Assembly: GCA_002469865.1 (NCBI GenBank)
Contig: DKOD01000098.1
Span: forward strand, 1 to 12,738
DNA length: 12,738 bases
Source: Alphaproteobacteria bacterium UBA7371
GTDB taxonomy: Bacteria > Pseudomonadota > Alphaproteobacteria > UBA8317
Direction: 5' to 3'
The position numbers and the translations under genes are program-made. The notes beneath the pieces are model-generated. The model worked only from the letters and a program-made list of their open reading frames with translations, had not been told where the DNA came from and searched no databases. Position 1 is the first letter of the stretch; the number at the start of each line of letters is the position of its first letter. Positions 1 through 6,709 of the stretch are shown here, piece after piece.

Positions 1-38
1 AGTCCTGGGTCGATCCCCATGACGCGCCTGGTCATCAT
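1..38 (-). CDS. ruvC: Holliday junction endonuclease RuvC, N-terminal fragment
   Basis: Only the first 12 codons and part of the next are inside the window; they read MMTRRVMGIDPG. The phrase V-x-GIDPG is the N-terminal strand of RuvC, in which the Asp is one of the catalytic acidic residues that cut Holliday junctions. It lies 12 nt after the yebC stop on the same strand, and yebC-ruvC(-ruvA-ruvB) is a very common bacterial order. A GGAG at 46-49 lies 7 nt before the ATG at 38, which decides that start; in-frame ATGs at 44 and 35 are alternatives. The identification rests on a short peptide plus context, and the rest of the gene is off the left edge. Confidence 0.8.
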   Translation of the reverse strand, partial: MMTRRVMGIDPG

Positions 39-50
39 GGGCATGCTCCA

Positions 51-797
51 TCAAACTTCAAGGGATGCAAGCACCTCTTCATCAATATCAAAATTGGCGA
101 ACACATTCTGGACATCATCATCATCTTCCAGCACCGCCACAAGCTTCATCAACGACCCAGCCTTTTGCTCATCAACGGGCGTAAGGGTTTGCGGGCGCCA
201 TACAATGGCTGTATTTTCCGGTTCACCCAGTGATTCTTCCAGCATCTTGGAAACTTCCGACAAATCCTCAAAGGCGGTGGTGACCAAATGGCCATCATCA
301 TCGGAGACAACATCAGCCGCACCAGCCTCAATGGCATGCTCCAAAATGGCATCTGAATCACCCGCCAAAAGCGGGAATCGGATCTCGCCAACACGGTCGA
401 ACATGAAAGAAACCGAGCCAGTTTCACCGAGTGCACCGCCATATTTGGTGAAAGATGAACGAACCGTTGAGGCGGTTCGGTTGCGGTTATCGGTTAAGGC
501 TTCAACAATCATGGCAACACCACCAGGGCCGTAACCTTCATAACGAATTTCCTCAAAATTCTCCGTGTCGCCACCCTCACCTTTTTTGACAGCGCGCTCC
601 ACATTATCCTTTGGCATATTCTCTGCACGGGCATTCTGCATGGCCAGGCGAAGCCGTGGGTTGGCGCTGGGGTCAGAGCCTCCCATTTTGACGGCCACGG
701 CAATTTCTTTGGCCAATTTTGAAAACACCTTAGCGCGTTTTTTGTCCTGGGCGCCCTTCCGGTGCATGATGTTTTTAAACTGACTATGACCAGCCAT
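51..797 (-). CDS. yebC: YebC/PmpR (TACO1) family regulatory protein
   Basis: This is a 248-residue protein of the usual family length. It opens with the highly conserved MAGHSQFKNIMHRKGAQDKK segment. A conserved 'RYEGYGPGGVAMIVEALTDN' stretch follows near residue 90, then an 'RSSFTKYGG-LGETGSVSFMF' segment near residue 115, and an acidic C-terminal domain. YebC proteins act in the cytoplasm. They were first described as DNA-binding transcription regulators, and more recent work links family members to relief of ribosome stalling and to mitochondrial translation (TACO1). The start is supported by GAGG about 8 nt upstream. The gene is followed directly by ruvC, and 135 nt separate it from the upstream winged-helix gene, room for its own promoter, although I cannot identify one with confidence. 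Family assignment is secure; molecular role in this organism is inferred. Confidence 0.96.
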   Translation of the reverse strand: MAGHSQFKNIMHRKGAQDKKRAKVFSKLAKEIAVAVKMGGSDPSANPRLRLAMQNARAENMPKDNVERAVKKGEGGDTENFEEIRYEGYGPGGVAMIVEALTDNRNRTASTVRSSFTKYGGALGETGSVSFMFDRVGEIRFPLLAGDSDAILEHAIEAGAADVVSDDDGHLVTTAFEDLSEVSKMLEESLGEPENTAIVWRPQTLTPVDEQKAGSLMKLVAVLEDDDDVQNVFANFDIDEEVLASLEV

Positions 798-932
798 GGA
801 CCAACCTCACTTTGCTTGGAACATTCAGATTAACCAGGCAGCGAACCACCACCCATGTGACCCATGCCACAAGCCAAGCGCCCAAGGCCAGCAGCTTAAC
901 CAGAAGAAAAGCCTAACGCTTATTGAAAAATT

Positions 933-1307
933 TTACCCGCCCATGGCCCGGTCCAGGCGACGCAGGGCAGAAATCCTTTCAAAGGCTTTGGTGTATAATT
1001 GGTCCCCAACCAAGATGCCCGCCTCCGTCAGCTCACGATAACCCTCTTGGGTGACACGAACATAGCCACGCTCTTCATTACGCTTGAGGGCTCGGCGTAC
1101 GGTTTCCACCGGAAAACCAGACGCCTGGGCAAGACCTCGGATGCTGACCGGCCCGTGGGTGGCGCGCATATGCATGTAGAGAACCATTTCCTTAATGCTA
1201 TGACCTGTATCCAAAGTAAAATGCGCCATTTCGGTGAATAATTCGCGAAGTATTTTCCGCGCGGCGGTTTCATCGTGAATCACATTATCAGCTTGATCAA
1301 TAAGCAT
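933..1307 (-). CDS. Small winged helix-turn-helix protein (putative transcription regulator)
   Basis: This is a 124-residue soluble protein. Residues about 55-83 (SIRGLAQASGFPVETVRRAL and onward to ERGYV) form a clear helix-turn-helix: a short helix, a turn at SGFP, and a recognition helix 'VETVRRALKRNEERG'. A likely wing follows ('YVRVTQEGYRELTEAG'). The N-terminal 50 residues are predicted helical and may dimerise. No ligand-binding or metal-binding domain is visible, and I do not recognise a named family; MarR/GntR-like winged helix is the nearest fold description. The start at 1307 is chosen because GGGGA lies about 7 nt upstream; the reading frame extends to 1340 without a better start. 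It lies 45 nt downstream of the YmdB-family gene and may be cotranscribed with it. Targets are unknown. Confidence 0.7.
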   Translation of the reverse strand: MLIDQADNVIHDETAARKILRELFTEMAHFTLDTGHSIKEMVLYMHMRATHGPVSIRGLAQASGFPVETVRRALKRNEERGYVRVTQEGYRELTEAGILVGDQLYTKAFERISALRRLDRAMGG

Positions 1308-1352
1308 CTTCTTTCCCCAATATTTTGTTAGATTGCCCAAAACATGATGGAT

Positions 1353-2165
1353 TTAATCCAATTGGGGAACATAATTTTTTAACCGTGCCCCGACCCGCAC
1401 TGGCTCGATACGTTTTGCAAGGCCATGTTCATCAAGCTGCACAAAAGTTCCACATAACATGCCCGGCCCAGCTGCTGGCTGAAACCTTCCCTGCGCACGT
1501 TTGGTCACAAAACGATTGATGGGTTCGGTTTTTTCCATGCCGATAACGGAATCATAATCCCCACACATCCCGGCATCGGTTTGGTAGGCTGTGCCGCCTG
1601 GCAAAATCTGTGCGTCTGCTGTTGGAATATGCGTGTGGCTTCCCACCACAAGACTTACCCGCCCATCAAGCCAGCAACCCATGGCCATTTTTTCTGATGA
1701 TGCTTCTGCATGAACATCAACAATGATGACATCAGCGTCACGACCCAATTCCATGCCTGACAAAGCCTCATCAACCATCCGAAAAGGATCATCCAGGGGG
1801 TCCATGAACAGCCGGCCCATCACATTGATAACCAGCACATTAAATCCGTTGGCCTCTACCAAGGTTGCCCCACGACCAGGCGTCCCCACCGGGTAGTTGA
1901 TGGGCCGCACCAGCCTCATGTCGGATGGCAAAATATCAACAATTTCCCGCTGATCAAAAGCATGATTGCCCAAGGTCACCACATCCACGCCAACATCATA
2001 AAGATCTTCCAAAATGGAGGCATTGATCCCAAAGCCCCCAGCGGCATTTTCGCCATTGGCGATCACGGCATCGAGCGCTAAGGTTTTGCGCAATTCTGGC
2101 ACTTGTTGAAGCACAATTTGACGGCCAGATCGCCCAACAATGTCCCCCAGAAATAATAAGTTCAA
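1353..2165 (-). CDS. ymdB: YmdB-family metallophosphoesterase (TIGR00282)
   Basis: The protein has 270 residues, normal for this family. Dinuclear metal ligands are all visible: D8 in 'LFLGDIVG', E39-N40 in 'NGEN', N67-H68 in 'LGNHAFD', H152 in 'VDVHAE', and H177/H179 in 'GSHTHIPTAD'. A 'TDAGMCGDYDSVIGM' loop lies near residue 197. The Bacillus subtilis member is a cyclic nucleotide/2',3'-cNMP phosphodiesterase that affects biofilm and motility decisions; a similar hydrolase activity is expected here, but the physiological substrate is not known. The start codon is TTG at 2165: no ATG or GTG is suitably placed before the essential D8 strand, and GGGGAG at 2173-2178 has ideal spacing. Its start overlaps the stop of the upstream cyclo-ligase gene (TTGA), implying translational coupling. 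Confidence 0.92.
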   Translation of the reverse strand: MNLLFLGDIVGRSGRQIVLQQVPELRKTLALDAVIANGENAAGGFGINASILEDLYDVGVDVVTLGNHAFDQREIVDILPSDMRLVRPINYPVGTPGRGATLVEANGFNVLVINVMGRLFMDPLDDPFRMVDEALSGMELGRDADVIIVDVHAEASSEKMAMGCWLDGRVSLVVGSHTHIPTADAQILPGGTAYQTDAGMCGDYDSVIGMEKTEPINRFVTKRAQGRFQPAAGPGMLCGTFVQLDEHGLAKRIEPVRVGARLKNYVPQLD

Positions 2166-2722
2166 AGCTGCGCTCCCCGATCCAATTGCGTCACCCCAAG
2201 ATCTGTCACCAGAATATCTAGTCTCATATCATGCTGTTCTTCGGGAAGGGACGCGACCAATTGCGTGGCAAAACCAACACCCACACGCCGTACATGGGGC
2301 AAATCGGCCAGTTTGCGGTCATAATAACCCCCACCATAGCCGAGCCGAACACCTTCATGATCCATGCCCAGCAGCGGCAACACCACCATATTTGGGGTGT
2401 ATTCATGCCCCCTTGCAGGCTGCTTGAGGCCATAGGGGCCGTCCTCCAAATCTTCTGACCAGGGCAGAAACTGCATGTGTTTGCCCACATCATTTGCCTC
2501 GATGCGGGGCAACAAAAAAGTGACATCCGGCCGCATCTGACATAGGGGCAAAATATCCAACTCCCCATCAAGAGCTGCATAGATAGCAACCACCTGGCGT
2601 TGATGGATAAGGTCACTTAAATGCCCCAAAATCATGGCGGTGATGGTCGGATGGGCCGCATGATATGCCTGACGCCTTCTGCTAAGGATATTGCGCCATT
2701 GCGGCTTTTGGGGCTTGGTCAT
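2162..2722 (-). CDS. fau: 5-formyltetrahydrofolate cyclo-ligase
   Basis: This enzyme converts 5-formyl-THF to 5,10-methenyl-THF using ATP, returning a storage and inhibitory folate to the one-carbon pool. The 186-residue protein shows an N-terminal basic helix 'WRNILSRRRQAY' at about 9-20. Near residue 92 is a 'LEDGPYGLKQP' segment corresponding to the family's substrate-side loop. The ATP/phosphate-binding signature 'RLGYGGGYYDR' is at 126-136, followed by 'MRLDILVTDLGV' near the C-terminus. The ATG at 2722 is preferred because it places the basic helix about 8 residues in, as in the family; ATG 2734 is an alternative. The open frame continues to 2797, but a start there would run into the 6S RNA. 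The order zapA-6S RNA-cyclo-ligase is the classic proteobacterial arrangement, and the enzyme is probably on the tail of the 6S transcript. Confidence 0.93.
   Translation of the reverse strand: MTKPQKPQWRNILSRRRQAYHAAHPTITAMILGHLSDLIHQRQVVAIYAALDGELDILPLCQMRPDVTFLLPRIEANDVGKHMQFLPWSEDLEDGPYGLKQPARGHEYTPNMVVLPLLGMDHEGVRLGYGGGYYDRKLADLPHVRRVGVGFATQLVASLPEEQHDMRLDILVTDLGVTQLDRGAQL
2173..2178 (-). promoter_or_regulatory. Shine-Dalgarno fixing the TTG start of the YmdB-family gene
   Basis: On the minus strand this reads GGGGAG, 7 nt before the TTG at 2165-2163. It sits inside the last codons of the cyclo-ligase gene, so ribosomes ending that gene are well placed to re-initiate. Confidence 0.65.
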
Positions 2723-2765
2723 GATGGGACTCATCTTGATCGCCAGATCTGGGAAGATGTTGGAA

Positions 2766-2929
2766 GCGGGACCAAAATGGCCGCTGGCATTTCGCAAAAC
2801 CCTCCGTGAGCCTGACTAATCAGGTGGGTGCCGTGAATGACCTGGACCACGATCCAAGTCAGGGACAGCGCCCTGGAGGATGTTATGGCTCCCGAGGTGT
2901 TGCAACCTGGCAAACCTTCCAGTACCCGC
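2766..2929 (-). ncRNA. ssrS: 6S RNA
   Basis: The gap between zapA and the 5-formyl-THF cyclo-ligase gene is where proteobacteria encode 6S RNA, which binds the sigma70 RNA polymerase holoenzyme as an open-promoter mimic. The minus-strand transcript folds as expected. Outer pairings are GCGGG (2929-2925) with CCCGC (2770-2766) and CTGG (2922-2919) with CCAG (2787-2784). Inner pairings are CCTC (2897-2894) with GAGG (2804-2801) and GAGCC (2891-2887) with GGCTC (2812-2808). Then comes a large, largely unpaired central bubble, and an apical 9-bp hairpin TGACTTGGA/TCCAGGTCA with a 6-nt loop (2838-2861). The length of about 164 nt matches the class. Exact ends are estimates from the pairing and from the promoter upstream; the 3' end is probably made by processing, since no U-tract terminator is seen. 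Confidence 0.8.
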
Positions 2930-2936
2930 AATGAAG

Positions 2937-2965
2937 AATTTAGAGCTTTGCCAAGCTCCTTGCAA
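2937..2965 (-). promoter_or_regulatory. Predicted sigma70-type promoter of the 6S RNA
   Basis: On the minus strand a TTGCAA (2965-2960) and a TAAATT (2942-2937) are separated by exactly 17 nt. A start about 7 nt downstream would fall at the 5' GCGGG arm of the 6S RNA. The promoter overlaps the final codons of zapA, so 6S RNA could be expressed apart from zapA. Each box matches consensus at 4 of 6 positions, and it is the position that makes it convincing. Confidence 0.55.
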
Positions 2966-3308
2966 GGTCATCAATGCTTTTGCGCATATCTTGAATTCGT
3001 CCGACCAAATCCTGAAGTCTTTCTTCATCCAACCGGCCCTGCGTTGTTTGGTCTGCAACATATTCATGAGGCGCATCCTGCAGCAAATCCGCAGGAACTT
3101 CGCCAGGTTTTTCAAAAGATTGCTCTTCCGCGAGCATTAAAGAGACGAGAAGAAGGAGATGGGCATCTGATGCCTGCAAACCTCCAGCCACCAACATGTC
3201 AATTTTTTTGCCGACGATTTTTCCCAATTCACGCACATCGGCTTCTTCCCCATCGGCACAACCAACGGTGTAAACACGCCCCCTGACGGTAAGATCAACG
3301 GTTGCCAT
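2940..3308 (-). CDS. zapA: Cell division protein ZapA
   Basis: ZapA binds FtsZ and bundles its protofilaments at the division site. The 122-residue protein begins MATVDLTVRGRVYTVGC, then 'ADGEEADVRELGKIVGKKID' (about 18-37), which is the typical ZapA globular head ('GR-Y-V-C-DGEE--LR-L---V---'). A C-terminal helical coiled-coil segment ('RLDEERLQDLVGRIQDMRKS' onward, about 92-122) matches the ZapA dimer/tetramer stalk. The ATG at 3308 is preceded by GGGGGG with 7 nt spacing; an open frame extends to 3383, but those extra residues do not look like the family. It overlaps the preceding coiled-coil gene by 14 nt and is followed by the 6S RNA. Confidence 0.88.
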   Translation of the reverse strand: MATVDLTVRGRVYTVGCADGEEADVRELGKIVGKKIDMLVAGGLQASDAHLLLLVSLMLAEEQSFEKPGEVPADLLQDAPHEYVADQTTQGRLDEERLQDLVGRIQDMRKSIDDLARSLAKL

Positions 3309-3519
3309 GATCTTGCCCCCCGTTGTTACCCGCCGCACCATCGGCCTGGGCCAAAAATTGCTCAATTTTTGCAATAGCTTCATCCAATTGCGCCTTGATG
3401 ATTGCGCGCTCTAGATGGGTTGGTTCAGGCTCTCGAGGCGCCTGCACAGCCTCTTGCAGGCGGTCCACAGATTGCTGGAGGGCATCCAATTCAGCAGAAA
3501 GTCGGTCAAAGGCGTCCAT
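3295..3519 (-). CDS. Small coiled-coil protein, DUF4164-like
   Basis: This 74-residue protein is almost entirely helical and charged. Hydrophobic positions recur in heptads in the N-terminal half ('MDAFDRLSAELDALQQSVDR') and again after a proline break (PREPEPTH, about 32-39), in 'IIKAQLDEAIAKIEQFLAQA'. A glycine/asparagine tail ends it. There is no signal peptide or membrane segment. Small proteins of this kind (annotated DUF4164 in alphaproteobacteria) commonly precede zapA; a role at the division machinery is guilt by association only. ATG 3519 is chosen as start; upstream TTG codons at 3534 and 3531 are in frame but weak. The end overlaps zapA by 14 nt, implying coupled translation. Confidence 0.72.
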   Translation of the reverse strand: MDAFDRLSAELDALQQSVDRLQEAVQAPREPEPTHLERAIIKAQLDEAIAKIEQFLAQADGAAGNNGGQDHGNR

Positions 3520-3697
3520 AAAATATTCCAACAAAATGGGGCATCACATCGGCCCATGGATCAATATTGACATAAAATTCACCAATTTGCCGCTTCGCCG
3601 CAAGAGCAGGCGACCAAAGAAGGCTTTCGGATGAATGCAAATAGCGTTAACAACAGCCCAAGATCTTCATGAGCTTCATCAAAATCAGGTGCCCAGC
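3520..3697. promoter_or_regulatory. Divergent intergenic region between the zapA operon and tkt
   Basis: This 178-nt stretch separates the minus-strand coiled-coil/zapA operon from plus-strand transketolase and must hold the start signals of both. A perfect plus-strand TTGACA is at 3567-3572, but no convincing -10 box lies 16-18 nt downstream, so I do not call a defined promoter. The centre (about 3560-3590) is locally AT-rich. No clear operator palindrome was found. Confidence 0.35.
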
Positions 3698-5674
3698 ATG
3701 ACCCAAACGCATGACATAAACCAACTCGCCAATGCCGTGAGGTTTTTGGCCATTGATGCTGTCGATGCAGCAAATTCCGGTCATCCTGGTTTGCCCATGG
3801 GCATGGCCGATACGGCATCGGTGTTGTTCACAAGACATTTGCGTTTCGACCCACGCAATCCTGAATGGCCAAACCGTGATCGGTTTGTTTTGTCCGCTGG
3901 TCATGGCTCCATGCTTATCTACGCATTGCTTTACCTTACGGGCACAGAGGGCATAGGCCTGGACGACCTCAAGCAATTCCGAAAGCTTCATTCCAAAACC
4001 CCTGGTCATCCAGAATTTGGGGAAACCCCCGGGGTGGAAACCACCACTGGACCACTGGGCCAAGGCATTGCAACCGCTGTTGGCATGGCTCTTTCTGAAG
4101 AAATGGCTCGGGCCAGATTCGGTGCCGATCTTGTCAGCCACCATACCTATGTGATTGCTGGGGATGGCTGCTTGATGGAGGGCATTTCCCAAGAAGCCAT
4201 TTCGTTTGCAGGCCATCAAAAACTCTCACGCTTGATCGTTCTTTTTGATGACAACGGCATTTCCATCGATGGCCCGACCAACAAAGCCACCAGCGAAGAT
4301 CATTTGGCACGTTTTCGGGCTTGCGGCTGGGATGTGGAAGCAGTTGATGGTCATGATGCCGAGGCCGTTGATGCCGCCATCACAAGGGCTAAGGCGTCAC
4401 CCAACCCTTCCATGATCGCTTGCAAAACAACGATTGGTTTTGGCTCACCGGCAAAGGCTGGTACTGCCGGTGCCCATGGCGCACCTCTTGGCGATGAGGA
4501 GGCCGCGCGAACGCGCAACGCGCTTGGCTGGCCCCATGGTCGCTTTGAAATTCCTGACAATATTTTGAAAAGCTGGCGTGATCTTGGGGCCCGCCACCAA
4601 CAAGATGCAGAAAATTGGGCGGCAATTCTTTCTCAGTCTGATCAAGCCAGACAATTTGAACGCTTTAGGGCCATGGAATTTTCAGAAGAAGCCCAGCAGG
4701 CCCTGGCCGAACATTGCAGAATACTCGCCGATGAAAGGCCAAAGATGGCAACGAGGGTTGCCTCCCAAAAAGTCCTGGAAGTGCTAAACCCATTGCTGCC
4801 ATTTGTGGTTGGTGGATCTGCCGACCTCACAGGCTCAAACAACACCAAAACGGAAGCGATGGACGCGGTAACCCCAAGCGATCGCCTAGGGCGTTACGTT
4901 CATTATGGCGTACGCGAACATGGCATGGCAGCCATCATGAATGGCATGGCCCTGCATGGCTTTTTCTCACCCTATGGCGGCACATTTTTGGTCTTTACTG
5001 ATTATTGCCGCCCGGCCATCCGCCTGTCGGCCCTCATGGACCAGCGCGTAATCTATGTCATGACCCATGATTCCATCGGCCTTGGAGAAGATGGCCCCAC
5101 CCACCAGCCCATCGAACATTTGGCGGCCCTGCGTGCCATGCCCAATCTGCTGGTTTTCCGACCGGCCGATGCGGTAGAAACGGCCGAAGCGTGGCACCAT
5201 GCCCTCACCCATGAGGGACCAAGCATTCTTTGCCTCACACGGCAAGGATTGCCCACCATGCGCCAGGATGTGGCCAACAACAAAAGCGCCGAGGGCGCGT
5301 ATATTCTTAAGGAGGCCCAAGCCCCCCATCAGGCAACTTTGATGGCAAGCGGCTCAGAAGTTGCCATCATGATGGAAGCAGCCCAAAAATTGGAAGATCA
5401 GAATGTCGGAACCCGTGTGCTGTCCATGCCTTGCATGGAATTGATCAGCATGGAGCGCCAAGAATTTCGCGAAAAACTGGTTGGTCCTGCGGTTGCTGTG
5501 GTGGCCATGGAGGCTGCAAGCAGCTGGGGCTGGGAGCGCTATGTGGGCGATCAGGGGGCCATATTGGGCATTGACAGCTTTGGTGCGAGCGCAGCTTATC
5601 AGGATCTTTACGAATATTTCGGGTTGACGGCCAACCAAGCCGTGGCCGAGGTAATGCGCCAGTTGGCGCCATAA
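3698..5674 (+). CDS. tkt: Transketolase
   Basis: Transketolase transfers two-carbon ketol units between sugar phosphates using thiamine diphosphate (ThDP) and a divalent metal, connecting the pentose phosphate pathway with glycolysis. The 658-residue protein is the usual length. Visible features: H29 in 'ANSGHPGLPMGMAD', H69 in 'LSAGHGSML', and 'TTTGPLGQGIA' (115-125). The ThDP/metal motif 'GDGCLMEG' at 155-162 continues to N186 in 'DDNGISIDG', and the catalytic Glu is E407 in 'GVREHGMAA'. A pyrimidine-domain 'THDSIGLGEDGPTHQPIEHL' follows. The ATG at 3698, with AGG 8 nt upstream, gives the normal family N-terminus; the frame is open back to an ATG at 3635, which would add 21 non-conserved residues. 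It is the first gene of a tkt-gap-pgk-fba cluster. Confidence 0.97.
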   Translation: MTQTHDINQLANAVRFLAIDAVDAANSGHPGLPMGMADTASVLFTRHLRFDPRNPEWPNRDRFVLSAGHGSMLIYALLYLTGTEGIGLDDLKQFRKLHSKTPGHPEFGETPGVETTTGPLGQGIATAVGMALSEEMARARFGADLVSHHTYVIAGDGCLMEGISQEAISFAGHQKLSRLIVLFDDNGISIDGPTNKATSEDHLARFRACGWDVEAVDGHDAEAVDAAITRAKASPNPSMIACKTTIGFGSPAKAGTAGAHGAPLGDEEAARTRNALGWPHGRFEIPDNILKSWRDLGARHQQDAENWAAILSQSDQARQFERFRAMEFSEEAQQALAEHCRILADERPKMATRVASQKVLEVLNPLLPFVVGGSADLTGSNNTKTEAMDAVTPSDRLGRYVHYGVREHGMAAIMNGMALHGFFSPYGGTFLVFTDYCRPAIRLSALMDQRVIYVMTHDSIGLGEDGPTHQPIEHLAALRAMPNLLVFRPADAVETAEAWHHALTHEGPSILCLTRQGLPTMRQDVANNKSAEGAYILKEAQAPHQATLMASGSEVAIMMEAAQKLEDQNVGTRVLSMPCMELISMERQEFREKLVGPAVAVVAMEAASSWGWERYVGDQGAILGIDSFGASAAYQDLYEYFGLTANQAVAEVMRQLAP

Positions 5675-5687
5675 CATGATCATGAAT

Positions 5688-5694
5688 AAGGGAG
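5688..5694 (+). promoter_or_regulatory. Shine-Dalgarno fixing the gap start
   Basis: AAGGGAG lies 8 nt before the ATG at 5703. It shows that the in-frame ATGs at 5676 and 5682 are not the true start, since the Shine-Dalgarno itself would be inside the reading frame. Confidence 0.65.
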
Positions 5695-5702
5695 ACAACA
5701 CC

Positions 5703-6707
5703 ATGACAATTAAAGTAGCAATAAATGGGTTTGGGCGCATTGGGCGCCTTGTCATGAGGTCCATCATTGAATCGGGCAGGTCCGATATTGAAGTGGTCGC
5801 CATCAACGACCTTGCATCGGTGGATACCAACGCACATTTGCTCAAATATGACTCGGTACATGGCCGTTGCCCCGCAGATATCAGCGCCCAAGACGGCAAG
5901 CTTATGATTAATGGAAAAGCCATCCAAGCCTATGCTGAACGCGACCCAGCCAACCTCCCTTGGGGTGATCTTGGCGTGGATGTTGCCATGGAATGTACGG
6001 GCATTTTCACCGCGCGCGACGCAGCCGCCAAGCATCTTGAAGCCGGCGCGAAAAAGGTGCTGATCTCAGCGCCTGCCACGGATGAAGATATCACGGTGGT
6101 GTATGGCGTGAACCACAACAAGCTCGAGGCAAACCATAACATTGTGTCCAATGCTTCATGCACCACCAACTGTCTTGCACCAGTGGCCAGCGTGCTCCAG
6201 GAACTTGGTGGTCTTGAGCATGGATTCATGACAACCATTCATGCCTATACCGGGGACCAGCGCACTGTGGATACCATGCATGGTGACTTGCATCGCGCAC
6301 GGGCAGCGGCACAAAACATAATCCCCACATCCACGGGCGCTGCTCGGGCGGTGGGCAAGGTGCTGCCAGAATTGCTTGGTAAGTTGGACGGCACTGCGGT
6401 TCGCGTGCCAACCCCGAATGTCTCCTTGATTGACCTAAAATGCGTGATGAAGCGCCCGGTAACCGTGGATGAGGTTAATGCGGCCATGATTGCAGCATCC
6501 CAGGGCCGGCTCAAAAATGTTTTGGGCACCTATGACATCCCTTTGGTGTCCACCGACTTTAACCATGACCCCCATTCAAGCATTTTTGCGCTAAAAGAGA
6601 CCAAGGTCATCGAGGGAACATTCCTTCGCGTGATGAGCTGGTATGATAACGAATGGGGCTTCTCCAACCGGATGGGTGACACCGCCGTGGCCATGATGAA
6701 GGCCTAA
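5703..6707 (+). CDS. gap: Glyceraldehyde-3-phosphate dehydrogenase, type I
   Basis: The enzyme interconverts glyceraldehyde-3-phosphate and 1,3-bisphosphoglycerate with NAD(P). The 334-residue protein starts with the Rossmann fingerprint 'VAINGFGRIGRL' (5-16) and has N35-D36 at the end of the second strand; the acidic residue there favours NAD over NADP. The catalytic motif 'SNASCTTNCLAP' places the nucleophile at C153, with H180 in 'TTIHAYTGDQ'. The S-loop ends in 'PTSTGAARAVGKVLPEL', and the C-terminus has 'SWYDNEWGFSNRM'. All expected residues are present. The start at 5703 follows a good Shine-Dalgarno. It lies 28 nt after tkt and 2 nt before pgk, so it is almost certainly cotranscribed with both. 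NAD preference is inferred from D36 only. Confidence 0.97.
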   Translation: MTIKVAINGFGRIGRLVMRSIIESGRSDIEVVAINDLASVDTNAHLLKYDSVHGRCPADISAQDGKLMINGKAIQAYAERDPANLPWGDLGVDVAMECTGIFTARDAAAKHLEAGAKKVLISAPATDEDITVVYGVNHNKLEANHNIVSNASCTTNCLAPVASVLQELGGLEHGFMTTIHAYTGDQRTVDTMHGDLHRARAAAQNIIPTSTGAARAVGKVLPELLGKLDGTAVRVPTPNVSLIDLKCVMKRPVTVDEVNAAMIAASQGRLKNVLGTYDIPLVSTDFNHDPHSSIFALKETKVIEGTFLRVMSWYDNEWGFSNRMGDTAVAMMKA

Positions 6708-6709
6708 CC

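Noticed and set aside
903..921. Possible terminator between the winged-helix gene and yebC (minus strand)
   Set aside because: The stem is only 4 bp (AAGC/GCTT) and the following T-run is interrupted; too weak to call.
2723..2797. Longer cyclo-ligase reading frame starting at 2797
   Set aside because: The additional 25 residues are not family-like and would overlap the 6S RNA 3' arm.
5354..6035. Long minus-strand open frames (up to 196 codons) opposite tkt and gap
   Set aside because: They lie fully antisense to strongly identified genes with all catalytic motifs, have no recognisable domain, and are explained by codon bias of the real genes.
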